A stretch of DNA of 64,000 nucleotides from Gammaproteobacteria bacterium (lineage in GTDB: Bacteria; Pseudomonadota; Gammaproteobacteria; Pseudomonadales; Azotimanducaceae): positions 124,001 to 188,000 of the forward strand of contig VXLL01000035.1 of the NCBI GenBank assembly GCA_009841615.1, given 5' to 3'. Shown in pieces: positions 27,709 through 37,108 of the stretch. The first letter of the stretch is position 1; every line of letters starts with the position of its first letter. The notes below the pieces were generated by a model, which made no database searches, had not been told where the DNA came from, and saw nothing but the letters and a program-made list of their open reading frames with translations. The position numbers and the translations under genes were made by a program.

Positions 27709-30498
27709 ATGTTAGACCAACGTTTACATTCTCGAATACAAACAATTTTGCTAATTCTTGGCGGTATCTTTTTAAGTCTCGGTGTGTTCGCACAGGATGC
27801 GAACGACGATGAAGCATCTGAAGAAATTGAAGAAGTTGTCGTCACTGGGTCGCGCATTGTGCGAACCGATTTGGAAGGCACGAGCCCGGTACAGATCTTT
27901 GAGCGTATGGAAATCGCGAGGTCAGGGCAAACGTCCATCGGTCAGTTGCTGCGAGAAATTCCTTCGGTAGCAGGCGGTGCACAAACCACGCAAATCAACA
28001 ACGGGGGCGACGGAACGAACAGAATCTCATTACGCGGATTGGGTTCGACGCGTACCCTAGTGCTAATGAACGGCCGTCGGCTTCCACCAAGTTCGACAGG
28101 CTTAGCGTCCACGAACCTTAGTAGTGCCGTGGACTTGAACACAATTCCTGTATCTATGGTTGATCGAATTGACGTATTCAAGGACGGCGCTTCAGCAATT
28201 TATGGTTCGGATGCAGTTGCAGGTGTGGTAAACATTATTACACGACGAGATTTCCAAGGGATGGAAATGAACGTGCAGAGCGGGATCACACAGGAAGGTG
28301 ACGGTGCTCGCAATGTTGTTGACTTAACAATTGGCGGCAGTTCCGATAACGGCTCGTTTATGGCGTATGCTGGCTACGTCGACGAAGCGAGTATCTGTGC
28401 TTGTGACAGAGATTGGGCCGCTACGCCGTTAGCTTACTTTGGTGGTGATGTAATTTTCTTAGGGAGTTCAGCGCCTCCCTGGGGACGCTATCGATTTACC
28501 CAAGACGGAACAGATATGGATCTCACGCGTGGTCCCGAATTTGGTGATTTCCGCCCGTTCAGCTTCTTTGGCGGCGATTCGTACAACTTTGCTCCTTCAA
28601 ATCATCAAAGACAACCGAGTATCCGTTGGAGCATGATGTTTCTCGGAGACCAAAATCTCTCTGATTTCCCTGTTCTAGGGGACGTTCGAGTGTTCGTACG
28701 CGCAAGTTATTTAAACCGTGATAGCAATCAAAAACTTGCCGAGACTCCACTCGCGCCACTAGCGTTCTTCTCATATAACGCACCTTACAGTAAGGATAAC
28801 TTCTACAACCCATTTGGTGCTGACATTCCAGATTGGCGCAGACGTATGGTCGAAGACGGTTCGAGAACTGAAGATACCCTCACTGAAACTAAACAAATTG
28901 TTATTGGATTCGATGGAGTGCTCAATTCGTGGCATTGGGATGCATACCATGCTTTCGGCGAAACTGCCTCCGAGGGACATTTCGGTCGAATTTACAACCT
29001 TGAAAAGGTTGCGAACGCCGTCGGACCGTCGTTAAAAGATGCTGATGGTAATTGGGTCTTGGATTCTGATGGCAATCCGATGTGTGCGAATGATACGGCC
29101 AACTGTGTTGTGCTTAACACTTTTGGTGAGAATAGTGTGACTCAGGCAATGGTCGATTACATCACGTTTGTCGATAATCAGTCCAGTCTGCAAGACCAAA
29201 AAATCTACGCTGTGAACTTTGTTAATTCAGCGATTTTGGAACGAGATGCAGGCCCAGTCGGCATGGCGTTTGGTTGGGAATGGCGCGAGGAGCGCGGAGC
29301 AGATGTACCTGACTCTCAAGTCAATGCTTTGGGTAGTGGTGCTACCGGTACGCCTCGAAAACCAACTTCTGGTGGGTATACCGTAAATGAACTCTATGGA
29401 GAACTAAATATTCCCATCATTGCAAACCAAGCGATGTTTGAACTTCTAGAAACGAACGTAGCACTCCGCTATTCTGATTACGACTCATTCGGTACTACCA
29501 CGAACGGGAAATTTGGATTGAAGTATCGGCCGATTGACAACGTACTGCTAAGAACGTCCTTTTCCCAAGCGTTCCGTGCGCCATCGACCTCTAACCTCTT
29601 CGGCGGCAGTGGATTTTCATTCCCAGCGCTTGCGGATCCTTGCTCTCAGAACCCAACGCAGTTCTGTATTGCTGACGGAGTACCTGCAACTGGGTTTCAA
29701 CCAATCTCCACTCAGATTCGTACCACTGTAGGTGGCAATCCTACAGCACAACCAGAAACGGCCGATATCCTAACATATGGAGTTGTTGTTTTTGGACCTA
29801 TAAACGGTCTTTCTGTCACGGTCGATCGCTTTGACGTTTCTCTGACAGATGCTTTGACGACACTGGGTGCAAGCTTCATCTTGTCACAGTGCGCGCAGAC
29901 GGGTAATTTCTGTAATCTTGTTGAGCGTTTCACGAGCGGTCCGAACGCTGGTAATCCGATAAACGTTGTGAACACTATCACCAACGTCGGCGGGGTAGAC
30001 ACTAGTGGTTGGGACATCGGAGTTTATTACGATTGGGGCGAGACTTTCTTAGGCGATGTCTCAATCACCTATGAAGCCTCTCTTTTGAGTGAATATTTAA
30101 TTACCCGTGCGGACAACACAACCGACGACTTAACCGGTCGCTTCTCCGACGATCTTGGTGGATATTTCACAGAATATCGAAGTAGTACTAGTGTGGTAGT
30201 AACACGCGATGCGTTCACCTTCAGCTACCAAATGAGAGTTATCGGTGAAGCGGAAGAAGAATACACGGATTTCGCGACGGGTGCGACTCTAGAGAGAACG
30301 GTCGATAGTCGTATCTATCACGACATTCACGCAAATCTCGACCTACCAGAACATAACATAATTCTTTCGGGTGGCATCGACAATTTGTTGGACGAAGAGC
30401 CTCCTTTGTCTTTGGATGGATTCAATGACAACACGGACGTAAGAACCTTCGATACCGCAGGTCGCTACTTCTACTTCAAGATAAATTATTCAATGTAA
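27709..30498 (+). CDS. TonB-dependent outer-membrane receptor 1
   Basis: The 929-residue receptor takes up a large substrate across the outer membrane using energy from TonB. It has a signal peptide ending near FAQDAN, a TonB box-like EEVVVTGSRI near residue 45, and the plug domain with LREIPSV, NRISLRGLG and SRTLVLMNGRRL-type blocks (residues 60-180). A beta-barrel follows to the end. Cysteines occur in CACDRDW, CSQNPTQFC and CAQTGNFC. The last residues are FKINYSM, so the usual terminal aromatic residue is absent. AGGAG lies 6 bases before the ATG at 27709, chosen over a TTG three bases earlier. It is followed by a terminator and a close paralogue. Confidence 0.94.
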   Translation: MLDQRLHSRIQTILLILGGIFLSLGVFAQDANDDEASEEIEEVVVTGSRIVRTDLEGTSPVQIFERMEIARSGQTSIGQLLREIPSVAGGAQTTQINNGGDGTNRISLRGLGSTRTLVLMNGRRLPPSSTGLASTNLSSAVDLNTIPVSMVDRIDVFKDGASAIYGSDAVAGVVNIITRRDFQGMEMNVQSGITQEGDGARNVVDLTIGGSSDNGSFMAYAGYVDEASICACDRDWAATPLAYFGGDVIFLGSSAPPWGRYRFTQDGTDMDLTRGPEFGDFRPFSFFGGDSYNFAPSNHQRQPSIRWSMMFLGDQNLSDFPVLGDVRVFVRASYLNRDSNQKLAETPLAPLAFFSYNAPYSKDNFYNPFGADIPDWRRRMVEDGSRTEDTLTETKQIVIGFDGVLNSWHWDAYHAFGETASEGHFGRIYNLEKVANAVGPSLKDADGNWVLDSDGNPMCANDTANCVVLNTFGENSVTQAMVDYITFVDNQSSLQDQKIYAVNFVNSAILERDAGPVGMAFGWEWREERGADVPDSQVNALGSGATGTPRKPTSGGYTVNELYGELNIPIIANQAMFELLETNVALRYSDYDSFGTTTNGKFGLKYRPIDNVLLRTSFSQAFRAPSTSNLFGGSGFSFPALADPCSQNPTQFCIADGVPATGFQPISTQIRTTVGGNPTAQPETADILTYGVVVFGPINGLSVTVDRFDVSLTDALTTLGASFILSQCAQTGNFCNLVERFTSGPNAGNPINVVNTITNVGGVDTSGWDIGVYYDWGETFLGDVSITYEASLLSEYLITRADNTTDDLTGRFSDDLGGYFTEYRSSTSVVVTRDAFTFSYQMRVIGEAEEEYTDFATGATLERTVDSRIYHDIHANLDLPEHNIILSGGIDNLLDEEPPLSLDGFNDNTDVRTFDTAGRYFYFKINYSM

Positions 30499-30522
30499 CA
30501 CAACCTAAACCTAGGTTTGGTG

Positions 30523-30554
30523 AAATAGGCACACTCACGTGTGCCTATTTTTTT
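30523..30554 (+). terminator. Rho-independent terminator after receptor 1
   Basis: A perfect 12-bp stem (AAATAGGCACAC with GTGTGCCTATTT) around a 4-base loop is followed by more T residues. It sits 24 bases after the receptor stop. A separate palindrome, AAACCTAGGTTT at 30507-30518, precedes it. Confidence 0.92.
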
Positions 30555-30736
30555 AAAGAAACACGACGTCTGCGTGAGATTTTGATGAGTCGCATCCACG
30601 GGGTGGGTAGTGTTTTGAGGGCTGTTCTAGTGCTTACAGATATGTGTGAACCGAGAGAGTCGTGTATTCAGATTTAGAATAGCAACATCGTCGTCGAAAA
30701 CTAAACAACCTGCCATAAAGGAGACCAGTCCAAATC

Positions 30737-33598
30737 TTGTATTCAACAACTTCGAACTTCTGTGCGAATCCATCGCTGGAAACGTATTTCAATAGAGACT
30801 TTATTTGGGATCGCGCGAGCGCGAGAGTCACTAAACTAGCAAGGTATCTCGCATTATTTGGTCTAGTTTGCATTCCCCTGTCCGTACACACACAAGAGAC
30901 AAAAAACGCGAATCCAACGGATCGTGAACTTGAAGAGCTTGTCGTTACTGGCTCTCGAATTAGCAAGTCAGAGTTAGAGAGCCCCAGTCCAATTCAAGTA
31001 ATTGATCTTGCTTACATTGCGGAGTCAGGTCAAACTTCAGTAGGACAACTGTTACGTGAAATACCGTCAGTAGCTGGTGGAGCTCAGACTACACAGGTCA
31101 ACTACAACGGTGACGGAACAAATCAGATTTCGTTGCGTGGGTTGGGATCGACGCGTACATTGGTCTTAATGAACGGTCGGCGACTACCACCAAGCACTAC
31201 GGGCTTGTCGGCGACGAGTATTAGCAGTGCTGTTGACCTCAATACCGTACCAGTGTCTATCGTCGAACGGATTGAAGTCATTAAGGATGGCGCATCAGCG
31301 ATTTATGGATCCGATGCGGTCGCAGGTGTGGTAAACATCATTACGCGACGAGACTTTCGGGGTTTAGCGGTAAATATACAAACGGGAATCACCCAGGAAG
31401 GTGATGGTGCAAGGAATCTGCTTGATATAACGTTCGGCGACAGAGACGAGCGTAGCGGGTTTACTTTTTTTGCCGGCTACGTTGATGAACAACCAATCTG
31501 TGCTTGCGATCGCGAGTGGGCTGCGGTGCCTATGGCTTACTTCGGTGACGATGTAATTTTTTTAGGTAGCACTGCACCTCCGTGGGGACGCTATGTATTC
31601 ACAGACGGCAGAGAGGAATTCGATCTTACCCGAGGACCAGAGTTTGGCGATTTTCGACCTTTCAGTTTCTTCGGAGGAGATTCTTACAACTTTGCTCCTG
31701 TAAATCACCAGCGACAACCAAGTACTAGGTGGAGCATGATCTTCTTTGGAGATCGCTCCCTGCGAGACTTCTTAGGTATGCGAGAAGTGCGAACTTTTAT
31801 CTCGGCAAGTTACCTCAATCGAGACGGAAACCAGAAAATTGCACCGACACCGCTAGCACCGCTTGCATTCTTCGCCTATGACGCACCCTACAGTAAGGAC
31901 AACTATTACAACCCTTTCGGTGTAGACGTTCCAGATTGGCGTAGACGTATGGTCGAAGGAGGTGCAAGAGTACAAGACATTATCACACAAACAAAACAAG
32001 TGACTATAGGCATGGAAGGATGGACAGGAGAATGGCAATGGGATGCTTATCATGCGTTTGGAGAAACAACTTCAAAGGGTAACTTCGGACGCGTGTACAA
32101 CTTACATAAAGTCGCAAATGCTGTCGGTCCTTCGTTGCGTGACGAGACTGGTGCTTGGGCTCTAGATGCTGACGGCAATCCCCAATGCGCTAACGACACT
32201 GTGAATTGTGTCGTCTTGAACATTTTCAGCGAGAACAGCGTGACGTTAGAAATGCTCAGCTATTTGACATTTATTGATAATCAATCAAGCGTACAAGACC
32301 AAAGAGTCTTGGGCTTTAATATAGTGAATTCAGCTCTGTGGGTTCGAACGGCAGGTCCTGTCGGTATAGCTGCGGGATGGGAATGGCGTGAAGAACGAGG
32401 GGTGGACCAACCAGACTCGCTGGTAAACACTTTGGGAGATGCCGCCACAGGTTTTCCGCGCAAACCGACATCGGGTAGCTATGCTACCAACGAAATCTAC
32501 GTTGAACTCAATATTCCTCTGATTGCGCAGCTAGATTTTGCGGACTTGTTAGAAACAAATTTTGCCTTACGTTATTCCGACTACGATTCTTTCGGCGATA
32601 CTACAAACGGAAAACTTGCTGTGAAGTATCGTCCAGTCCCCAGCTTGACAATTCGAACAACGTATTCGCAAGCTTTCCGAGCACCGTCAATTTCAGATCT
32701 GTTCGGTGGCAATGGCTTTGATTATCCCGCGTTAGTAGATCCATGTTCTCAAAATCCAACCCAGTTTTGTATTGATGACGGTGTGCCATCTACCGGATTC
32801 CAACCGATATCAACACAGATCCGAACTACGATTGGGGGAAATTCCGCGGCTCAACCGGAGACCGCTGAGATTCAAACGTTTGGATTGGTGTATCGTCCAA
32901 TGGGAAGTTTTTCCATCACCATAGATAGATTTGACGTAGCGCTTACTGATGCGTTGTCCACTCTTGGTACAAGTTTCATTCTTGGTCAATGCGCCGCCAC
33001 AGGAAACTTTTGTCATCTAATCGAGCGATTCAGCACTGGCGCTCTAGCAGGAAATCCTGTTAATGTCCAAAACACTGTGACAAATGTCGGAGGAGTCGAC
33101 ACGAACGGGTGGGATATTGCACTAGCTTATGATTGGTCGAACAATTTCCTCGGCGAGATGTCTATTCGATACGAAGCTTCACTGTTGAGTGAATATCTCA
33201 TTACAACCGCTGATATGACCACCAATGATCTTACCGGGAGGTTTGTGGACGATTTAGAAGGGTATTTTGCGAAGTATCGAAGTAGCATAAGAGTCTCAAT
33301 GAAACGCGATAACCTGAAAGTCACTTACCAAGTTCGAACGATAGGTGAAGCTGAAGAGGATTTCACAGACTTTTTGACTGGTAACACTTTGCAACGAACT
33401 GTAGAAGGACGTGTATATCACAATGTTTTAGCAAGCGTGGATCTCACTGATCACGGACTTTCATTGTCCGGAGGTATTAACAATCTATCGAATGAAGACC
33501 CACCGCTTTCTCTCGACGGATTGAACGACAATACCGATGTACGGACGTTTGATACAGCCGGTCGATACTTCTTCTTCAAAATTAACTACTCTATGTAG
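30737..33598 (+). CDS. TonB-dependent outer-membrane receptor 2
   Basis: The 953-residue receptor is a tandem duplicate of the preceding one, similar along its whole length. The plug has ELEELVVTGSRI, LREIPSVAGGAQTTQ and GRRLPPS-type blocks; the barrel keeps CACDREW, CSQNPTQFC and CAATGNFC. It also ends FKINYSM. The only usable start ahead of its signal peptide (LALFGLVCIPLSVHTQ) is a TTG at 30737, about 13 bases after AAGGAGA; the signal peptide then starts unusually late, after about 35 residues. The terminator between the two genes means it probably has its own promoter. Ligand unknown. Confidence 0.92.
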   Translation: MYSTTSNFCANPSLETYFNRDFIWDRASARVTKLARYLALFGLVCIPLSVHTQETKNANPTDRELEELVVTGSRISKSELESPSPIQVIDLAYIAESGQTSVGQLLREIPSVAGGAQTTQVNYNGDGTNQISLRGLGSTRTLVLMNGRRLPPSTTGLSATSISSAVDLNTVPVSIVERIEVIKDGASAIYGSDAVAGVVNIITRRDFRGLAVNIQTGITQEGDGARNLLDITFGDRDERSGFTFFAGYVDEQPICACDREWAAVPMAYFGDDVIFLGSTAPPWGRYVFTDGREEFDLTRGPEFGDFRPFSFFGGDSYNFAPVNHQRQPSTRWSMIFFGDRSLRDFLGMREVRTFISASYLNRDGNQKIAPTPLAPLAFFAYDAPYSKDNYYNPFGVDVPDWRRRMVEGGARVQDIITQTKQVTIGMEGWTGEWQWDAYHAFGETTSKGNFGRVYNLHKVANAVGPSLRDETGAWALDADGNPQCANDTVNCVVLNIFSENSVTLEMLSYLTFIDNQSSVQDQRVLGFNIVNSALWVRTAGPVGIAAGWEWREERGVDQPDSLVNTLGDAATGFPRKPTSGSYATNEIYVELNIPLIAQLDFADLLETNFALRYSDYDSFGDTTNGKLAVKYRPVPSLTIRTTYSQAFRAPSISDLFGGNGFDYPALVDPCSQNPTQFCIDDGVPSTGFQPISTQIRTTIGGNSAAQPETAEIQTFGLVYRPMGSFSITIDRFDVALTDALSTLGTSFILGQCAATGNFCHLIERFSTGALAGNPVNVQNTVTNVGGVDTNGWDIALAYDWSNNFLGEMSIRYEASLLSEYLITTADMTTNDLTGRFVDDLEGYFAKYRSSIRVSMKRDNLKVTYQVRTIGEAEEDFTDFLTGNTLQRTVEGRVYHNVLASVDLTDHGLSLSGGINNLSNEDPPLSLDGLNDNTDVRTFDTAGRYFFFKINYSM

Positions 33599-33706
33599 AG
33601 TTAGCCTAGATATCGCGTCGCCGTATCAAAGAGCAGCCAATGAGGTAATTCCCTACTCACGACATACTGTCTTCAAGCAGCATCGCATGTTCTAACAGTT
33701 AGTCTA

Positions 33707-35002
33707 CTAGCTGCTGACTCGTGGTACCACATATGGTCCCTCGGGGATCACTGCAATTTCGAGTGATTGATTCGCTTGTCGTGCAAGCTCTAAGCCTTGT
33801 TCGATTGAGGATATTCGTTGCGTTCCTGTGAGTTCACTTTGTGCTAGCGTTAAACCCTCGCTATATAGCATGATATGAGCTCGTTGTCGAGCCAATGCTA
33901 GCATTTGGGTACTCCATTCGTCGATATCTGCTTGGGCTTTTTGCTTTATCGACCGTAAGAAGGTTGTAGTTCCATTCAGACACAGTTTCGCTTGTGCTTG
34001 TTGAAACGATTGCGACCCGAGTCCCTCCTTACACTCTGCTGCTAGAATTAGAGTACCGTTAGGCTTGACAATATCAAGAGGAGTCACTATTCCCTTAATC
34101 GCTTGATAGAAAGTTTGGTCTAGAGGGAAGCCCGCGGCCGAAGACAAGACGACGGGGAATTGGCGATCCAAATCGACAACTGACATTCGACGAGAAAAAT
34201 CCATAGCTTTTTGGTGACTCGCTTCAACCTCACCAAAATTCATAAAGACCAGTTGGCGATCAGCATCTATGACGACATTTACGCCATAAATGCTCGAACT
34301 ACTGTATCTGCGCAAGCTCTCGATAATCTCGAGTAACTCTGTGTGTAACGGATTCTCGACCACCTCGCACACGGCGCAATGCGGGTCACTCAAAAATTTA
34401 GAACTGTGTAGAGTTCGAATCGTGTCTTCATGCGCAATCCCTGGCACTATCACTTTTCTACCGCCAGAAAAGCCCGCCATGAAGTGAGGTTCAACAAATC
34501 CAACAACCAGTTTTAATTCTGCTTCTACAAATCTCCGATCTAACTTGATTGGGGTTCGACGACTGGTATAACCCAAATCTACATGCGACTCTGCGGAGCG
34601 AGCAAAGTGGTTTGTAACTGGAATTGAATTCAAGATCGGGTCTTTCCCGAGAATTGTTTGGAGTTCTTCTCCTTCATTGGGACGATGTAGCCCTGTCGCC
34701 ACTAACAACAAAATGTTCTCATGCGCGATTCCTGAATCAAGTAGGGTTTCGATCATCGGTGGAAGTAGCTCTTGATTCGGTACCGGACGTGTGATGTCGC
34801 ATACTAATATGCACGCAGTCCTGCATTGCGCTGCTAGTTGTCTCAGAGAAGGAGAACCGACTCCGGCGTCCAGTGCCGATAGAATGGCGCACGCGGGATT
34901 TCTGAGCACCGGCATAGACGGTTTTTCGATTATCGTCACTCGACTGTCTGGTGGTAAAGGGATCTGTAATCCAAGTTTGCCGTATCGGAGTGGCACTATC
35001 AC
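33707..35002 (-). CDS. larA: LarA-family nickel-pincer racemase/epimerase
   Basis: This 431-residue protein belongs to the LarA family, whose founder racemises lactate with a nickel-pincer nucleotide bound to a lysine. The key residues are all present: His106 in ATGLHRPNEGEE, His173 in EPHFMAGFSGGRK, cofactor lysine 183 and nickel-ligand His199. Their spacing equals that of the Lactobacillus plantarum enzyme (His108, His174, Lys184, His200). The start is a GTG with GGAG 10 bases upstream. The cofactor-making genes larB, larC and larE are not in the window. The family contains racemases for several hydroxy acids, so lactate is not certain. Confidence 0.88.
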   Translation of the reverse strand: MIVPLRYGKLGLQIPLPPDSRVTIIEKPSMPVLRNPACAILSALDAGVGSPSLRQLAAQCRTACILVCDITRPVPNQELLPPMIETLLDSGIAHENILLLVATGLHRPNEGEELQTILGKDPILNSIPVTNHFARSAESHVDLGYTSRRTPIKLDRRFVEAELKLVVGFVEPHFMAGFSGGRKVIVPGIAHEDTIRTLHSSKFLSDPHCAVCEVVENPLHTELLEIIESLRRYSSSSIYGVNVVIDADRQLVFMNFGEVEASHQKAMDFSRRMSVVDLDRQFPVVLSSAAGFPLDQTFYQAIKGIVTPLDIVKPNGTLILAAECKEGLGSQSFQQAQAKLCLNGTTTFLRSIKQKAQADIDEWSTQMLALARQRAHIMLYSEGLTLAQSELTGTQRISSIEQGLELARQANQSLEIAVIPEGPYVVPRVSS

Positions 35003-35112
35003 CTCGGTACTTCTCCTTTGAGTGTTTCCGTGAGCAACGGATTATGAGTAACAGAAGTACTGTCCGTCAACTCGACAGCAGACATATTGCTTTTGGCGGT
35101 AAGATTGGGAGT

Positions 35113-35505
35113 TTAAGTGTAGGAGTAACGACGACGCTTGGGTCGATATCGATTCGCCGCACGTGCATGTTTTGCTTCTAACTCGTCAAGTTCATCAAGT
35201 TGATCTTGGCGATTGTAGTGTACCACCACAGGACTGAAGACAAGCGATATTAGATGCATCATACCATAGCCAAGAGCAAGTCCAACAACGAGAATAAACG
35301 GACCGAGGGCGTCTAAATTGAACCAGCCACCAATCCCACCAAAGATTACGGCGATTGCACAACCCATGAACATTGACACGAAGGTCATCAGTATGGCAAG
35401 GAAGCCCCAACCGACTCCCGCGTAAAACATTCCGAAAGGACCGAAGAAAAAAGCAAGTACAAATGCTAAAAGCACCGACTTCAGGTTGTGATATTGATGT
35501 CTCAT
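35113..35505 (-). CDS. Small membrane protein of unknown function
   Basis: The 130-residue protein has three or four hydrophobic segments between about residues 10 and 90 (VLLAFVLAFFFGPFGMFYAG, FLAILMTFVSMFMGCAIAVIF and a later pair). A charged C-terminal tail rich in Asp, Glu, Arg and Tyr follows (DELDELEAKHARAANRYR). The GPFGMFYAG stretch recalls small TM2-like membrane proteins. GAGG lies ahead of the ATG. It has no obvious partner; the next gene is divergent. Confidence 0.7.
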   Translation of the reverse strand: MRHQYHNLKSVLLAFVLAFFFGPFGMFYAGVGWGFLAILMTFVSMFMGCAIAVIFGGIGGWFNLDALGPFILVVGLALGYGMMHLISLVFSPVVVHYNRQDQLDELDELEAKHARAANRYRPKRRRYSYT

Positions 35506-35677
35506 CGAACGATGACCTCATTAATATGCAAGTAATCGAAGATGAGGTAGTTCTCTATCGATTTGAGACTTCTGAAAATATTTTGAATTCTTACTTCCTG
35601 AGGTTTATCGTAATCGAGAGAATGTTTTACCGCACAAAAGCATTCTATGCAACAGTCATACCACTACAATTCTGAGC

Positions 35678-36229
35678 ATGTTCCGATCGGTGTTGTTGCT
35701 CGGTCTTATCGCTGGATTAATCGTGGCTGCATTGACGCTACTAGTTACCACAGTTGGAAATCCAACACAACCGGCCCTTTTCCTGTTAGTGATTAAATAT
35801 GTCACTATAGCAGTCGTGGTATTTTTGTTTTTTTTTGGAATTAAAAGCCTAAGTGTCCGGATGCGACGTGGAATTATTTATGTGCCGCCGGGCATCGTTG
35901 TCGGATTTGGAATAGTTGCTCTCGCTAGTCTGATTTATTCCATGTCTTGGGAGGTCTATTACTATTCAACTGATTATCAATTTGCTCGAGAAGTATCTCA
36001 AAATCTGGTCCAAAGAGCTCAACTAGAGGGCGCGACTGCGGTAGAAATAGCCACACTGATGGAAAGAAACGCGAAAATTGTTGAAGCCTTTGCCAACCCG
36101 TTTCTACGCATTGCGATGGCATTCTTACAGATGTTTGTTATCGGCGCTGTGGTGAGCATCGTCGGCGCAATGCTTATTCGAAATCCACAATTTTTGGCAA
36201 ATCAACGTAATCACAAAAACGAGTCGTAA
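35678..36229 (+). CDS. DUF4199-like membrane protein
   Basis: This 183-residue protein has four hydrophobic segments, two near the N-terminus, one near residue 70 and one near the C-terminus (FLQMFVIGAVVSIVGAMLI). A soluble helical stretch with NAKIVEAFANP lies between the third and fourth. The layout and the SMSWEVYYY block match the DUF4199 family of unknown function. It is a single gene flanked by genes of the opposite strand. Confidence 0.75.
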   Translation: MFRSVLLLGLIAGLIVAALTLLVTTVGNPTQPALFLLVIKYVTIAVVVFLFFFGIKSLSVRMRRGIIYVPPGIVVGFGIVALASLIYSMSWEVYYYSTDYQFAREVSQNLVQRAQLEGATAVEIATLMERNAKIVEAFANPFLRIAMAFLQMFVIGAVVSIVGAMLIRNPQFLANQRNHKNES

Positions 36230-36367
36230 TGCTAATCTTGTATATCGAATAGACGAGAAGTCCAACCTCTTCATAGCGAGTCGATAATACAACAACCAGA
36301 TAGCCGAACCGCTACGAGTCCATTCTTTAAGCTTCTTCAACCGGCGTAGTTGAAACTGTGCGAGAGT

Positions 36368-36997
36368 TTACTCGTCTCGAGTGTAAACTGTCAGCGCAGT
36401 CTCAATTTGTTGTGCGAAGAAGTCTCCGTTTTTTTCGTCTGCTTGCCGGAGTTCAGCAACTGCATCCTCTAGACTCGCCTGTTTCTTCTGGGTTGCATCG
36501 TCTAGAAACTTGGTCAATGCGATCCAACCCGAAGCCATTTTCTTCCCACTCAATTCGTCGGCTTTATCCCTTGCCTGCTCGAAGAACTCAATCGCACTAT
36601 CAAAGTTTTTGGCGTTCAACTCGTGCGCGCCGTTGATCCACAGTGCATTAAATGTGATATCTTCAGTTTGAGTCGCGAAGTTTAGCGCGACGCGTGCGGC
36701 CGACAACCCCAGCTCCTGATCTTTACTCGCGATCGGTCCCATATCGTCCCAACCTGGCCAAGTGAATGCGGCTATGTTATAGGCGACGCCTCTGGCAAAT
36801 TTCCGCAGTCTGTTCAGTTCATTTTCATCGTTCTTGTCGGTTCGCTTGATTTGATTCAGAGCGTAATGGAGCTGCAAGCGGGCGACGGGAACGAAAAGAT
36901 CGTCGCGTTGAATTTTTCGGAGTTCACCCATGAGTTCCGACATGTTCTTCCACTCCACTTCCGTTATCGGAGCAACAGCAAGTTCGTCTGCAACCAC
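36368..36997 (-). CDS. Probable exported helical protein, start uncertain
   Basis: From the GTG at 36997 the product is 209 residues, mainly helical, with a repeat-like AINGAHELNAKNFDSAIEFFEQA-style region recalling TPR units. The open frame continues upstream for 31 codons to a stop at 37091-37093 and there encodes a typical signal-peptide core (ASVLLAVVLLLIGSSPVVA), yet holds no ATG, GTG or TTG. A CTG at 37048 would give a short normal signal peptide. So either a non-standard start is used or a base change has removed the start. Function unknown. Confidence 0.65.
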   Translation of the reverse strand: MVADELAVAPITEVEWKNMSELMGELRKIQRDDLFVPVARLQLHYALNQIKRTDKNDENELNRLRKFARGVAYNIAAFTWPGWDDMGPIASKDQELGLSAARVALNFATQTEDITFNALWINGAHELNAKNFDSAIEFFEQARDKADELSGKKMASGWIALTKFLDDATQKKQASLEDAVAELRQADEKNGDFFAQQIETALTVYTRDE

Positions 36998-37108
36998 GGG
37001 TGAAGATCCTATTAGTAGTAAGACAACCGCAAGTAGTACCGACGCCAGGACACTTGCGCGCGCTTTAGTGGCTGAGCTGAAGCGATGCTGTTAGAGAGTC
37101 TGGGAACT

